Source of the DNA: Bolinopsis microptera
Lineage: Eukaryota; Ctenophora; Tentaculata; Lobata; Bolinopsidae
Assembly: GCF_026151205.1 (NCBI RefSeq)
Contig: NC_087074.1
Location: forward strand, 7,004,001-7,068,000
Direction: 5' to 3'
Length of the DNA stretch: 64,000 nt
The position numbers were made by a program, and so were the translations under genes. Below the pieces are notes generated by a model. That model worked only from the letters and a program-made list of their open reading frames with translations, made no database searches and was not told the DNA's origin. Of this stretch, positions 45,976-57,689 are shown one piece after another (the first letter of the stretch is position 1; every line of letters starts with the position of its first letter).

Positions 45976-46469
45976 TATGCTAGCTATATGATAAACTTCC
46001 CTGCTTCCTAATGACTGCATGCCAAGATTTATGAGAGTGTGATCCTGACATACCACAGATTCTGCAAGTGCAGACTGAAGGGAAATTATCAAGGACTATA
46101 GAGTATCACCTCTGTACTGACAGTTTCTAATGCAAATGCGTGAAGTTCTTATAGGCATAGCATCACTTAGGCGAGATGCGGATTTGGCTCAAAAGGATGC
46201 TGCTTACTCCTACAGATTGACACCTTTAGCAGTCCTAGAGTACAGGGTGGGTCAGAGAAAATCAATCATTTTCATTTTGCTCTTATTTGATAACGGAGCA
46301 ACAAAAAGCAGTTCTGTAAAAACTGAGATGTAGTATGATCAAATAGTTTCGTGAAATAAGCATTCTTAACTGAAATTGAATTTTAAGCCAAAGCCGAGTG
46401 ATTTACATTATTCAAAGTTTTTGCAATTTTTTAAACACTGTTAAATAGAGGTGACGGTTCAATTCGGAA

Positions 46470-47355
46470 ACTCAACTATCACTCCAACTGAATGTAAAGG
46501 TGACAGCTGGAAGAGTCCTGGGTCAAGTTTGATAAGTCTCTTACCATGGAAAGACAAATTAATAGTGTCAAACAGAAATGCAGCTGGACAATGATGAATC
46601 TAAGGACGATTGGGCGCTATCTGGATGAAGAAGTGAAACTTATGATGGTAACACAGCTTGTAATATCAAAGCTCGACTACTGTAATTCTCTTTGCATGAA
46701 CTTACCAAAGACACGACTAAACAAGCTAAGATCAACTCGACGGCCCCAACGTTAATGTGGCTCTTGCTATGTGTTGGTTCAGCCGAATTAATTATTATGT
46801 AATCAAGTTTATTTTTCTATTAGTTAGTGTCATCCGGCCAAACATTAAGCAACTTATATTGCAGTACCTTTTATCAATTAGTTTATCAAAATATGTCATT
46901 GTAATTTTGCATGGCTGAAATGTAACGCTTGATTTATATATATAATAATTAATTGAATTTTCAAATAAAAATACGGTTCATCTACAACATCAAAGACCGA
47001 TCAGAAGACTTGCTTCCCTACTACAAGAGAGCACATATCCTTCCTCTTGACCAACGGATTTTCTATAAAGTCTGCCTCCTTATTTATAAAGCTGTGTATG
47101 AGATTTCACCTGCCTTCATGAACACTCTTGTAGAGATTGAAAACCCATTGACAACAGCTAGTACAAGATCAAAAGTAGAAGGAGATTGCTACAGGCTAAA
47201 GACTCCTTAAACTACAAATAATAGGATTGATCAACGTCGTTTCACCAACAACGCACCAATTGCATGGAATTCACTTCCCTGGGAGATACAATAACTACGC
47301 AATGTAGACAGTTTAAAGGTAGCCTTAAACATTATTTATATGACCGTATTTGATC
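46470..47355 (+). pseudogene. LINE RT C-terminal fragment, interrupted
   Basis: Reads (S)LTMERQINSVKQKCSWTMMN and KLDYCNSLCMNLPK to about 46750, then ~210 nt of unrelated AT-rich DNA. It resumes at about 46965 with FIYNIKDRSEDLLPYYKRAH, LPLDQRIFYKVCLLIYKA and, in another frame, NNAPIAWNSLP to about 47350. This order is typical of the thumb and C-terminal domain of CR1/L2-type ORF2. Frameshifted and interrupted. Confidence 0.75.
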
Positions 47356-48331
47356 AGTGCTGTTGTTTTGTTCTTATGATTTGTTGGTGGTGTATCTTTA
47401 AATTTATTAAGTGCAGTGTGTAATCATATATCAATAAACCTTCTTATGATTCCTATATGATACTTTTGAAGTGTTTTCTGGTGGTTTATTGTTAATCGTA
47501 GTGTGGTATACAATATCAATAAATCTTCCAATGATTACTATATGATATAATTAAAGTGGTATTTTTCTGAATAGATTTGTTTTTTTGAGATGATTTAGTT
47601 ATTTTTTGCTAGATATTTTCACCTCATCATTAAGAACCGCTCTGACATGGTTAGTCCCTGACACCAGTGTCAGTTGCTAACTATATGGGCGGTATACAAG
47701 CACATTATTTCATTTCATACCTCATGAAAACTCCAAAAATTATTTTTAACCTTCATAACTTGACTAATCAAGATTCAATAGTGACCATCTGGACCAAGAT
47801 AGCGTTTTGAACCGATTTCGGATCATGTCAACTTTCATAACATGACCCACTGTGCAAAATTAACCAATAATAGTGATATTGGAAAGTGGAAACTATTTGT
47901 CTAACGCACAAAATAAGTCAGAGAGTGTGAAAATAAGACGTAAAATGTGGATATGGTGAGCAATTCATAATGATCAGTTTTCTTAGGCTCACCCTGTAGA
48001 TTGACCATTCGTTAATTTGCGAATCACTCTTCTTGTCAGATTACTGTGCTAATTAATAACCCTTTCAAGAAATTTACTGTTTTTTAATAATGAAAGTAGG
48101 TAAATCACGTTCCGACATTCCGCTTCATATTAATATTCGGAAATTGTTTTTATTAAAGTCTAACTATCGGGATTGACTGCAAATCTTATTTCAAAAACTA
48201 AATGACGGTAAATTTGACCTGGTAAACTCCGACTCACAGAATGTTTCTTTTCCCAAACTCCGCTGTTATCAGGGTTCTATTGTAATTATAACTTATACTC
48301 ATATTTATTATTGCAAAATAACTGCACTGTC

Positions 48332-51270
48332 ATGTCAGTCCAGGATAAGGTTCAAATGTATGCAGGTGCAGTCGAAGAGCAGGATGTATCCTATGGCTCT
48401 GAACAAACGGTTGATTTTCAAGATGTTGATTTACTGCAATCACATGGTATCAACGTGGCTGATATCAAAAAACTGAAAGGTGCTGGAATTTGCACTATCA
48501 AAGGCATCTTGATGACAACCGCCAAAAAACTTTGTAATATCAAAGGTTTGTCTGAAGCAAAAGTTGAAAAAATCAAAGATGTGTGCAAAACACTTTGTGA
48601 CTCTGGATTTGTCACAGCTTTTGAAGTCAGCGAGAGAAGAAAAAGCATTTTTAAAATAAGCACAGGAAGCAAGGAACTGGACAAGCTTCTAGGTGGGGGT
48701 CTTGAGAGTATGGCAATCACAGAAGCATTTGGGGAATTCAGAACAGGGAAAACACAACTGTCTCACACACTATGTGTCCTTACTCAACTTCCTGGTCCAA
48801 ATGGTTATTCTGGTGGGAAAGTTATTTTCATAGACACTGAAAACACATTCAGACCAGGGAGGTTACGATCCATTGCAGACAGGTACAATCTGGATCACAC
48901 AGCTATGTTAGACAATGTGCTCTATGCTCGTGCTTATACAAGTGAGCACCAGCTTGAACTTTTAGACTTTGCTGCTGCCAAGTGCCATGAGGAACCTGGA
49001 ATCTTCAAGGTAAGCCATTTCAAATGAATTATTAATCTCATTATTTATTTTTCACTGGAAGATATGAATAGCTCAAGACAGCACACGGTGCATTGAACTT
49101 GTGATTAGGGATATCTATATCGGTCACGTACAGCTCAATTAATCAAATAAAAAGAACATTTCAGAACAGTATCATTAACCATCGAATAAATATTCGCAAA
49201 TTTAGAAACGAAATGCTCGATGATCTAATGGCAATTGGCATTGAAGATTTGAAGTGGCTAGACTCCTAAAGCCATATAATTTGCAATAGTTCAATGGTGA
49301 TTATGTGGAAGGAGCATTAGATAATTGATTTCGGAAGTTAGGTGCCTTACTGCCTCAAACGTCTTGGTTGATAGCCTCACAGACACTAGTAATTCAAGAA
49401 CGAATTAGTGGAGAGTCGGGTTTCGATCGAGACTAGATTTAGCCATCTGGAACCGTTTTGGTCTGAGATCTGATATCACTTCGGATTCATTTAAAGAAAG
49501 TACAATAAAAAGCCTATACATATATCTACTACACTAGTTCGTAATGAACATATTTTCTGATGTGCTCCTAAATCATGCGACTGCAGCCTGCACCTGTCGG
49601 CCATCAAATATACAGTGATGATGATAATAAATAAATGTTGAATAACACCACTAATCACTATTAAGATAACAATGATAGATAAACATCCCAGAAATGTACT
49701 TATAATAATAAGTAAGGACTGGAAACGTATGAACTATGATTAAAAAATATCGTATCAAATATAGCATCAAAATAGATAATTGATAAAGTAAAGAAGGAGC
49801 TTAAGTTAAATTAAGTCTTCTAGCGAACAATCGGCAATTCGGTAGTGTGGCAAAGCACGGTTAACGCACGGTTAAGGCACGGTTAAAGCACAGTTAAGGC
49901 ACGGTTAAGGCACGGTTAAGGCACGAATTGCCGAACAATCCTGCTAAGCTATGGTCAGCTTATGGATTTATGTGGTTTTGTAATGGGGTTAATTGTTCCT
50001 TAATCCCTGTAAGTTGTGGGCAACAGGTGTAGTTTCTCAGCAACGATACTCTGATCTGATATATATCGTACTAGCCACTCACATGCCTCATGTTATTATA
50101 TCTTTATAGCCACATAAATATATCTAGTTTGTCTTAAACTAGTAGAATAAGTTAATAGGTACATGAATGCCATGTATAGCCACATAAATTAACTGGATGT
50201 TAAAACCAACAAGCCGTTACTTTTGACTGGGGGGGGGGGGGGGGGGGGGGGGTGGCCTGTCTATATTCTAGAACATTCCACGAAAGTCGTCTTGAAATTG
50301 AAAATAAACGGTTTAACGGCAGACTGATTAGTATATAGTGAGACAAGGTAACACTAATAGTAAAAATTTTACAATTTAAATCACAATCATGCGTCCTATA
50401 CCATTTTGCAGTATGCAGTTCTCCCACATCAACAAATGTAGAAAACGGACGAGATATGCTACATACAATAATGTAGATAGAATATAACGGAATTGCAATA
50501 TTATATTTATAATACATCGTCATTAAAGGAAACTATTGAATATTTCAGATTCTAATCATTGACAGCGTGATGGCCTTATTCAGAGTTGATTTTACTGGCC
50601 GAGGAGAACTTGCTGACAGACAGCAGAAACTAGCTCAACTGCTCGCCAGGTTAGTTATCTGAACAAAGTTCAAACTTTAATCTCATCAGAATCTAATATC
50701 TCAGAACAATAAACGCCAGCCTATCTAAGTTGATCCGGCTGATTAGACCGGGCTCATTGTGTGCAGTTTGTAAAATGTCAGACGACTAATTGGACATGGT
50801 GCAGGTTACAAAAGCTTTCAGAGGAGTACAACTTAGCAGTGTTTATAACGAATCAGATGACTGCTGATCCTGGAGCTACAATGAGCTTTCAAGCAGATCC
50901 TAAGAAACCAATAGGTGGCAACATCCTCGCTCATGCATCAACCACCAGGCTATATCTTCGTAAAGGTGACATATTTATTAATTAGCCTCAAGAAATTGTT
51001 GTCAGGCTTAATGCAATATCTGCCTCACAGCGGGTTCTGCATTGTGTCACCTCTGAGTGATATTTCGCAATAATGTGTGTCTAAAGTGCTCGAATTCTGA
51101 TAGGTAATAAAATCAATGCAACCCCAAACATTAACAAAACCCCATATATTCTGCATATTTTAGGTCGCGGTGAACTACGGATTGCTAAAATATATGACAG
51201 TCCTGACATGCCCGAGAGTGAAGCCACCTTCGCCATCACCGCCGGTGGCATTGATGATGCTAAAGAGTGA
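48332..51270 (+). CDS. DMC1: Meiotic recombinase DMC1
   Basis: RecA/RAD51-family ATPase that forms filaments on resected DNA and drives inter-homologue strand exchange in meiosis. Four coding exons: 48332-49009, 50549-50649, 50805-50965 and 51164-51270; all junctions are GT-AG, phases 0, 2 and 1, total 348 residues plus stop. N-terminal HhH domain with [19 protein letters not shown] and [20 protein letters not shown], which is DMC1-type rather than RAD51-type. Walker A is GEFRTGKTQ, Walker [16 protein letters not shown], followed by DNA-binding loops ([17 protein letters not shown]). It ends [16 protein letters not shown]. The ATG at 48332 is the first in frame; length is close to the human 340. 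Intron 1 (1.54 kb) holds a tandem repeat and a G24 run. All catalytic motifs are intact. Confidence 0.97.
49856..49925. repeat. 10-nt tandem repeat (GCACGGTTAA)
   Basis: Seven copies within DMC1 intron 1, with small variations. Confidence 0.92.
50229..50252. repeat. 24-nt poly-G run in DMC1 intron 1
   Basis: Uninterrupted G-run flanked by TGACT and TGGCCTG. Confidence 0.9.
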
Positions 51271-52091
51271 ACTCAATGAGTGGATGAGTTGACGAGATGC
51301 TATTTAAGCTACTTGTTGAATAGGATAATAGCACTCTGGGCATATTGATAAGTTATATTTATCTTTCGTTAGAATGATCAGTAATATACCAGAAAATATC
51401 TGTTACATATTTAATAGGATAGTATCGGTGGCGTTCGATAAAACGGGCTAAATTCGAGTCAAGCCAATGAAATTTAGTTTTATCCATTATCAGCCACTAC
51501 CTTACCAAATATTATCTGAGAGGCTGCTTGGAAAATGGAGAAAATGGACAATTTTCAAAACGGCTAAACTTTTATAAAATGCCGACGATATCACCCCAAA
51601 AATATCGATTCTGTATTTAAATATGCTTTCTTTAGAATCAGCAGTAATAAACCGGCAAGTTTTCGGGTTTTTAAAGCGTTATAAACTTCTAAATATCTAT
51701 TAGTTGAATTTAATAGGGAGTTTTTTTGAATTTTTAAAATTTGTGTTATTGTTTACAGTTACAAGATGTTTGATGATTAATTTTGTAAACCAGAAATTTT
51801 GATATTATTTTAAATTTATAATTGACTAGATAATTAATGACTAGATGAAATTCATCCTCAGCCCAATGCAAATGATTTGAGAAAATTTGTTGAACTCCTT
51901 AAATTTGTTTAAATTCCATGCCGAATGTTCGAATGAGAAATAGACGCAATCTTACAAGTTACATGCTATGAAGTCAGGTTTTGGACGTAGATTAAACCAG
52001 GTCAAAATATTCCGATCCCCCACATTCGCTCAATAAATTCATTTAATTGTAGTTATGAATTAGTTTTATGTTCATTACAGGTTACCACAAT

Positions 52092-53123
52092 ATGGAGTTA
52101 CGAACTAATGAACTATTCAAGAGCTACCTTCAACAGACTGTAATATCAAAAACACCGTCACCTGAACCACAAGTAACCAAATATCGAGACAATCTGCGAG
52201 AATCCGAGAACAATGCTATCAAAACGTCAGTATCAAATCTCTGTACGATGATGGAAAACTGTCAAGTTCAGCTTCAGACGTCGAATGAGCTAATTTCAAA
52301 GCTCACTTCACCCGAGAGTGAGTTTATTGTTGTTCAAAAGGCACAGTTTAAAGAGTTCTTAGAAGAGTTTAAACAGGAATTCCACGAGTTTAAAAATGAA
52401 ATTAAAACAAGCGTGACTGCAGACTGTCGCCACAACGAATCAAAACCGTCTCAATCCTCACAGAAAAGTATTTTCAATAAGAACCTGTCTCACCAACATG
52501 AATCTTCCCAGAAAAGTATATTTTTCAACAAGCCGCTCACACCACCACCTTCTTTTGAAGCTATGCTGGAGAGAAGTAAGTTTGAAACATTTGCCGGCAA
52601 GCTAGAATGTGTTGAATCTAAAGATCCTGCTGTAGAGAAAAATCCAGCGATCACGTCAAAAATGACAAGTAATGAGACCCCAGTGGTGACATATAAGATC
52701 GAGAAGCGTCGGAAGGGAAACGTCTGCAAGAAAAAACGACAGAAGCTAATCCCACGCACCTCGGTGCCTTTAAAGGACTCAACGACAGATATTAAAATGC
52801 AAAACACACAAAACTGGCTGGAGTCTTTACCAGTTCCCCCCAAAAAAGATTTCACAAAACCTTCCCTCAATAAACTTCTGACCTCTTCCATTAGTCACAG
52901 AAAAATGAAAGATAAAGGTTGGGGTGATGGTAGGGGCAGCGATGATGAGAGTCTGGGTAAGTGGTCTGTTCGGTCTATCAAAACGTACAAGAGCTCCAGA
53001 TCAAGGACATTGAAGAGAGGTGCGAATTTCGTAAAGGTCGAGAGGGTAGCAAGGTCGGAGGTTGGGTGGGGACAGTTTGAAGAGAAGATCGGTTTTGAGC
53101 GAAATTATAGATCAGAGTACTGA
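52092..53123 (+). CDS. Coiled-coil, basic protein of unknown family
   Basis: 343 residues from the ATG at 52092. A longer start at 52068 would span the acceptor TTCATTACAG (ends 52080), so the later ATG is preferred. Residues ~40-107 look like a coiled coil (hydrophobic spacing through SVSNLCTMMENCQVQLQTSN and FKEFLEEFKQEFHEFKNEI). A short internal duplication SSQKSIF(F)NK occurs at about 127 and 143. A lysine/arginine cluster (KIEKRRKGNVCKKKRQK, ~215-232) looks like a nuclear signal, and the basic C-terminus ends ERNYRSEY. No family was recognised. Its place between DMC1 and a C18orf63 homologue raises the idea of a meiotic coiled-coil protein such as an IHO1/CCDC36-like factor, but this rests on context and general architecture only. 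Confidence 0.7.
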   Translation: MELRTNELFKSYLQQTVISKTPSPEPQVTKYRDNLRESENNAIKTSVSNLCTMMENCQVQLQTSNELISKLTSPESEFIVVQKAQFKEFLEEFKQEFHEFKNEIKTSVTADCRHNESKPSQSSQKSIFNKNLSHQHESSQKSIFFNKPLTPPPSFEAMLERSKFETFAGKLECVESKDPAVEKNPAITSKMTSNETPVVTYKIEKRRKGNVCKKKRQKLIPRTSVPLKDSTTDIKMQNTQNWLESLPVPPKKDFTKPSLNKLLTSSISHRKMKDKGWGDGRGSDDESLGKWSVRSIKTYKSSRSRTLKRGANFVKVERVARSEVGWGQFEEKIGFERNYRSEY

Positions 53124-53905
53124 AACAACCTTTTTGATAGTGTAATATTTTCTTAATAATTACTGCAACTGAGGATTAAAAAAGTTATATTTGTTTGATG
53201 CATAGTTTTCATGATATTTATTGGATAGCCGTGGTCGTAAAGATAAAAGAAAGGATACCAATGTCTCAAACTTGCAGTTGTACAATGTACAACCATCGCA
53301 TCGTAAAAACACTCCTCGTTGAACGCCAAAGTCAGTTCAATAAATAAAGGTGTATAATCGACTCGAATGGATATGTAGCACTTTTTCCGAGCATGACGGT
53401 ATACACTATACATAGTCGTATTCTTTCTTGCTATCACTGCACTTGTAAATAACATCTGTTCATTCCACAGTCAATGGAAATTTATCAGCGATATCAACTA
53501 AACTCAATGTATTTAACTATAATTCTTAGTTAAAGAATATTGATAGTCCTCGTTATATAACTAATCGATCAATCATTCATTTTTACCATGTAGTATTCAA
53601 AATAATTTCAATGAATTGTTGTATTTATTGTGGGTGATGCAGATTGCGGATGTTTTTTAATTGAGTACATTATCATCAAATTATTTTCCAATTTATGTTC
53701 AATATAATATATATTTTCAGTTTCAAACAAGTTTGTTTAAATCATTTAGAAACGACATGGTAACTGTCCATGAACCATATCTGTCAAATTTTAAAGAAAA
53801 TTGTCACAAATGATCTAGCTAGAATTTATTAGCACAGTTTAATCCATCTGTTCAATTCATCCATAGCTAACGTAAAATTAACCATTCAGATCTAAGTGAT
53901 CGAAC

Positions 53906-55789
53906 ATGGATGCCAAACCTCATCTTTTCCTCAGTTCTCTTCCTCTTTTAACCGACTATGTAACCATCCTCGGTGAGGTAACCACCTCAGGACCTCATCT
54001 TCTGAACTGTGCTTGTTGTCGAGCTCTACTCCGCAGAACTCACAATGTGCTTAGTAGCCCTGCCATGAACGACAAGAAGCATGTTTACATTGTTGCTCAC
54101 AAGAATGATGTAAAGAAGAAAGAGTTCAGCGGGTCTGTGTCTGCTTGTAACCTCAAACTGGTGAAGGTCATGCAACTTAATAATTCTATTCTTCAGTATT
54201 GCCTTGACTTTACCCTACACACATATCTTCACCCCCATTGGACGAGAGTGGACAACAAGTATCTACAGGGTAGCTCATGTTTGTTCCAGAACCGCTGGAT
54301 GGGATGTATTAGAGCACAACTAAACGTGCAAGCTAAAAGTGTTGTAATCGCTATCAAAGCCACCCAAGTGAAACTATTGGTCGCTAGACTGTCCACATTT
54401 CACATCAGAGACGACACCATACAGCGCTTCATGAAGAAGGATATCAGGACTATCATTTCCTCAGAAATGGGTGACAACACGTGCTACGTTCTGCCAAGTT
54501 TTAAGCCTGCTTTAGTGCACTCAATCTCATATGATATAGATAAGAATTGTCCGCTGAAGGACAAATCGGACATGATGGCCTACTGGTTGGATTATCATGG
54601 CATGCTCATTCCTTCCGATACTGATATCTTCGTTACTTTATCCTTCAACTTTCCAGGGGCTCCTACGATGACTTATCCATACTATTGCATCAGGAAGAAT
54701 TTTCCTGTTATGAAGCAAGGAACGGACGCTGAGTGCATAAACGACTTTGTGATCGAAGTGAATAACACATTGAAGTCAAAGTTGCCGAACCTCCAACTTC
54801 ACTTTCCCATCAGTCCTGCATTTTATACCGGCCCTGATAAGTCGAAAGACTGTCTTGTTGCAGTAACAAGTGAGACTTTCGATTACAAATCATGTAAAGT
54901 ACCTCCCACTGTAGCTGCGGAGAATGTGAATCCAAAAATGAATATTCTGCCGTTGAGAAATATAGCTAGCCCCAAAATGTCTGCTTCTTCTCATAATAAT
55001 TCTGCAGCTAAGATAAAGCCCCGTTTTAATCCATATCAGAAACCTCTCAGTAACATCAGGCCATCAGATAATAATAAGAACAATGATAGCGGCAGACAGC
55101 ATATGCAAGGAAAAGTGGTTCCAAGTTTCAGGGCTAATACTATTCCTGCCACTGCTTCACTGAAGTATAACGAAATGAAATCAGGAGGCCAAAACATTGT
55201 CAAACCTGTCTTCGGCAATCAACCAAAACAAAGCTTATCGTCGGAATCAATGATATCTTCTAAGAATAACAATTCATCAAAATCTCCTCTCAAAAAGCTA
55301 TCACAATCACGAGTGGTTCACACTCCCAAATCCTCGTGGTCTGACAGAAACTCATCTCAATCTAAGTCAATCACTCCACAATTACAAGGGCTACCAACTC
55401 CTTGTTCAGTTCCCAGCAGTTTCGAACAAGACGATTTCGATGATTTTGAGATTCCTCAAAGTCTTAAATTCCCTTCGCCTAAGCCTAAGCTAATAAAAAC
55501 CCCTGAAAGCACTCCAATGCAGAATCTGGTCGGTAAAAATTATTCTCCGGCATGCAAGACACCCAAGACTGAAACACAGAAGAAACCGAAGGCTCCTCCA
55601 AAAATTATATCTGAAGAGCAAATCAAGTCCATGTTGAAGGTTGGAAATTTGTCGAAAGTGAACAACCAAAGCCTTATTGTATTTCTAAAGAAACGGAATG
55701 TAAAGGGTGCTGGTAAGTTTAAGAAAGATCAGCTTGTCAGTGAAACGTTGAGGATTCTGGGGACTGGTGAATTGTTTAGAGAACTATAA
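53906..55789 (+). CDS. C18orf63-like protein (DUF4708) with SAP-like C-terminus
   Basis: 627 residues in one exon. The first ~290 residues match the DUF4708 domain of vertebrate C18orf63 by landmarks: LFLSSLPLL at the start, CRALLRRTHNVLSSP, LQYCLDFTLHTYLHPHW near 100, TCYVLPSFKPALV near 195, a W-x-D-x-HG region near 230, and MTYPYYCIRKNFPVM near 255. The function of C18orf63 is not established; mammalian expression is largely testicular. The middle (~330-570) is serine/proline/asparagine-rich and disordered-looking. Residues ~586-618 (NNQSLIVFLKKRNVKGAGKF, then KKDQLV) resemble a SAP helix-extended-helix motif, suggesting nucleic-acid contact. An acceptor-like CATTCAG ends 16 nt before the ATG. 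Lack of introns in a 1.9-kb frame is notable beside spliced neighbours. Confidence 0.85.
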   Translation: MDAKPHLFLSSLPLLTDYVTILGEVTTSGPHLLNCACCRALLRRTHNVLSSPAMNDKKHVYIVAHKNDVKKKEFSGSVSACNLKLVKVMQLNNSILQYCLDFTLHTYLHPHWTRVDNKYLQGSSCLFQNRWMGCIRAQLNVQAKSVVIAIKATQVKLLVARLSTFHIRDDTIQRFMKKDIRTIISSEMGDNTCYVLPSFKPALVHSISYDIDKNCPLKDKSDMMAYWLDYHGMLIPSDTDIFVTLSFNFPGAPTMTYPYYCIRKNFPVMKQGTDAECINDFVIEVNNTLKSKLPNLQLHFPISPAFYTGPDKSKDCLVAVTSETFDYKSCKVPPTVAAENVNPKMNILPLRNIASPKMSASSHNNSAAKIKPRFNPYQKPLSNIRPSDNNKNNDSGRQHMQGKVVPSFRANTIPATASLKYNEMKSGGQNIVKPVFGNQPKQSLSSESMISSKNNNSSKSPLKKLSQSRVVHTPKSSWSDRNSSQSKSITPQLQGLPTPCSVPSSFEQDDFDDFEIPQSLKFPSPKPKLIKTPESTPMQNLVGKNYSPACKTPKTETQKKPKAPPKIISEEQIKSMLKVGNLSKVNNQSLIVFLKKRNVKGAGKFKKDQLVSETLRILGTGELFREL

Positions 55790-56370
55790 CCACTACTAAT
55801 CAGATTAGTAACTAATCAACACAACTAATCATGGAGCTGAAAACTTTGCGTATTACAAGAAGAAACATGTTGACATATTCCTCATTCATGTCACGATTGA
55901 GTTTGAAATTATTGTACTCGAACCATTTATTTCCTTACAAACAATTTATAAAAGAGTTCCTGCTCAATTGTTGGCCTGCCTTTATGTTGATTTATTATTC
56001 TGAATCATAAAAAAACATTTTTTCTTGTTGTTCTTATTATATGAAACGTTTTTCGTATTTTGTTCTGAATCAAGATTTATTGCATTATCAATTGGTTGAT
56101 AATCGTTGAATTTACCCCTGCATACTCGAATTAAATCGTTTTTGGAAGTCTATGCCTAAAATGCAAGTTTATGTACTTTGATTATAATTTTTTATTTTGA
56201 ATATTATTATTAATACAAAATCGAGTTTCAATCTTTGATTTTCTCCGAAAAAGCTTAAATATGACAAACACCGGAAAAATTTACCTCAATATCTTGTCTT
56301 GAAATTAACTTCACATTAACTTTGTGTGTACCTTCATCCGTCTCTGTTAGGATAGTGATATTTATGTCTT

Positions 56371-57373
56371 ATGGTGAACAGAAGGCGAATCACAGAGTCC
56401 CAGAGCAGGTGAGAACATTTTCAGTATATTTTTAATTTCTCAGAATCTAATATCTAAATTCAAGTAATCGACTGCCGCCTTGTAACAGGCAAATATGTCA
56501 AGGAATAAGTTGACTAGTGACTCGGAGACTCATCAGATCTTATTAGAATGAGCTTATAACCATTGTCTAATAATAACGAATAACATTCTTAGATCAGGGG
56601 CCATTTTCTACAATCTACAACTTTTATCAGAGCTCACAACTCATCAATATACTAAATCAGGGTGGAAGTGCTGAATGAAGGTAAGATAAGGAAGAGAAAA
56701 CACCAAAAACCTGACAGGTGTCATCGTGATGATGAAAAGGAGCGACGCAAGAATATAGCCGAGCAGTTTGAAATACTCAAATCGTTCCTGCCCGAAACCA
56801 AAAAGAATAGAACACGGCAGGAGGTTCTGAGTCGTACTCGCGAACTCATTTGGGTTAGTAGCCATACTTATAACCTAGTTAGTATACCTCATTTTTATGC
56901 AAATAGTCACCTAAATTTAATCTATCTTCTATATATTTGCTCAAAACCTAAAAGCGTCAAATGATTAACTTTATACTATGATGTTATTAGATGCTTACAT
57001 CCACTAAGAATTTAAGATCGCTCAAAATTGAAGATCACCAAACGAAACTCTGATTTTACTGAATTGTAGCTTATATACCATCTTAGTTGGACGAGATTGA
57101 GAACTGACGTTTGAAATAGGCAGAGGGGCGGGCATGATACGTAACATATATTAGGTGCTTTGTGCGTGACAGAACAAGTCAAGTATTGTGTGCGTGACTG
57201 ATTGTTTTGCTTTAACAAAGTCCACTGATTGAATCGATCTAACTTCAAACTTATTTCTTACAATTCTAGCCGTATCTTCTTCTCAGGAAATGCAATTTCT
57301 TTTAAGCTCAACACAACACAATTTAAGCAGTTCTGATATGATTGAGTCTTGCACAATCTTAAGAATCTTCGTG
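56371..57373 (+). CDS. bHLH transcription factor, group B type, partly resolved exons
   Basis: Exon 1 (56371-56408) starts ATGGTGAACAG and ends CAG|GTGAGA in phase 2. Exon 2 (56661-56853) follows AAATCAG and supplies a basic region (RKRKHQKPDRCHRDDEKERR) and HLH (KNIAEQFEILKSFLP..LSRTRELI), ending TGG|GTTAGT in phase 0. In the basic region His, Glu and Arg occupy the 5-9-13 contact positions, the CACGTG-binding group B pattern. A candidate exon 3 (57287-57373, after TTCTCAG, 29 open codons, donor GTG|GTAAGT) keeps phase 0. A last exon near 57511 is speculative. A strong acceptor (CCGTCTCTGTTAG) ends 20 nt before the ATG. No paralogue was identified; downstream exons may be missing. Confidence 0.6.
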
Positions 57374-57689
57374 GTAAGTACTTAAAACGCTAAGGATAGT
57401 ACAAAATAGCAAGGAGACTACTCAGGCTACGTTGCCCTTGTCAGTATCTTATTCTTTATAATGAACCGTGAAGTCACTGTTTGTGTGCCTATACATTATT
57501 CGCTTTCAGTTTCAACTTTAGAACTTTATGGTGGGCACGAAATGGAGGGTTCATACAACTGTTTGGAGGGCGAGAAAGTTTTCAAGGCCCGGCTGGGTGG
57601 TTAAAACTTTTAAAAACGGACTTTTTTATTTTATTTTATTTTCCAAGCAGAACTAAAAGTATAGTGCTGACGACGGGAATACTATACTG

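Noticed and set aside
53153-53455. 100-codon minus-strand frame between the coiled-coil and C18orf63-like genes
   Set aside because: No recognisable domain and no splice context; judged a chance frame.
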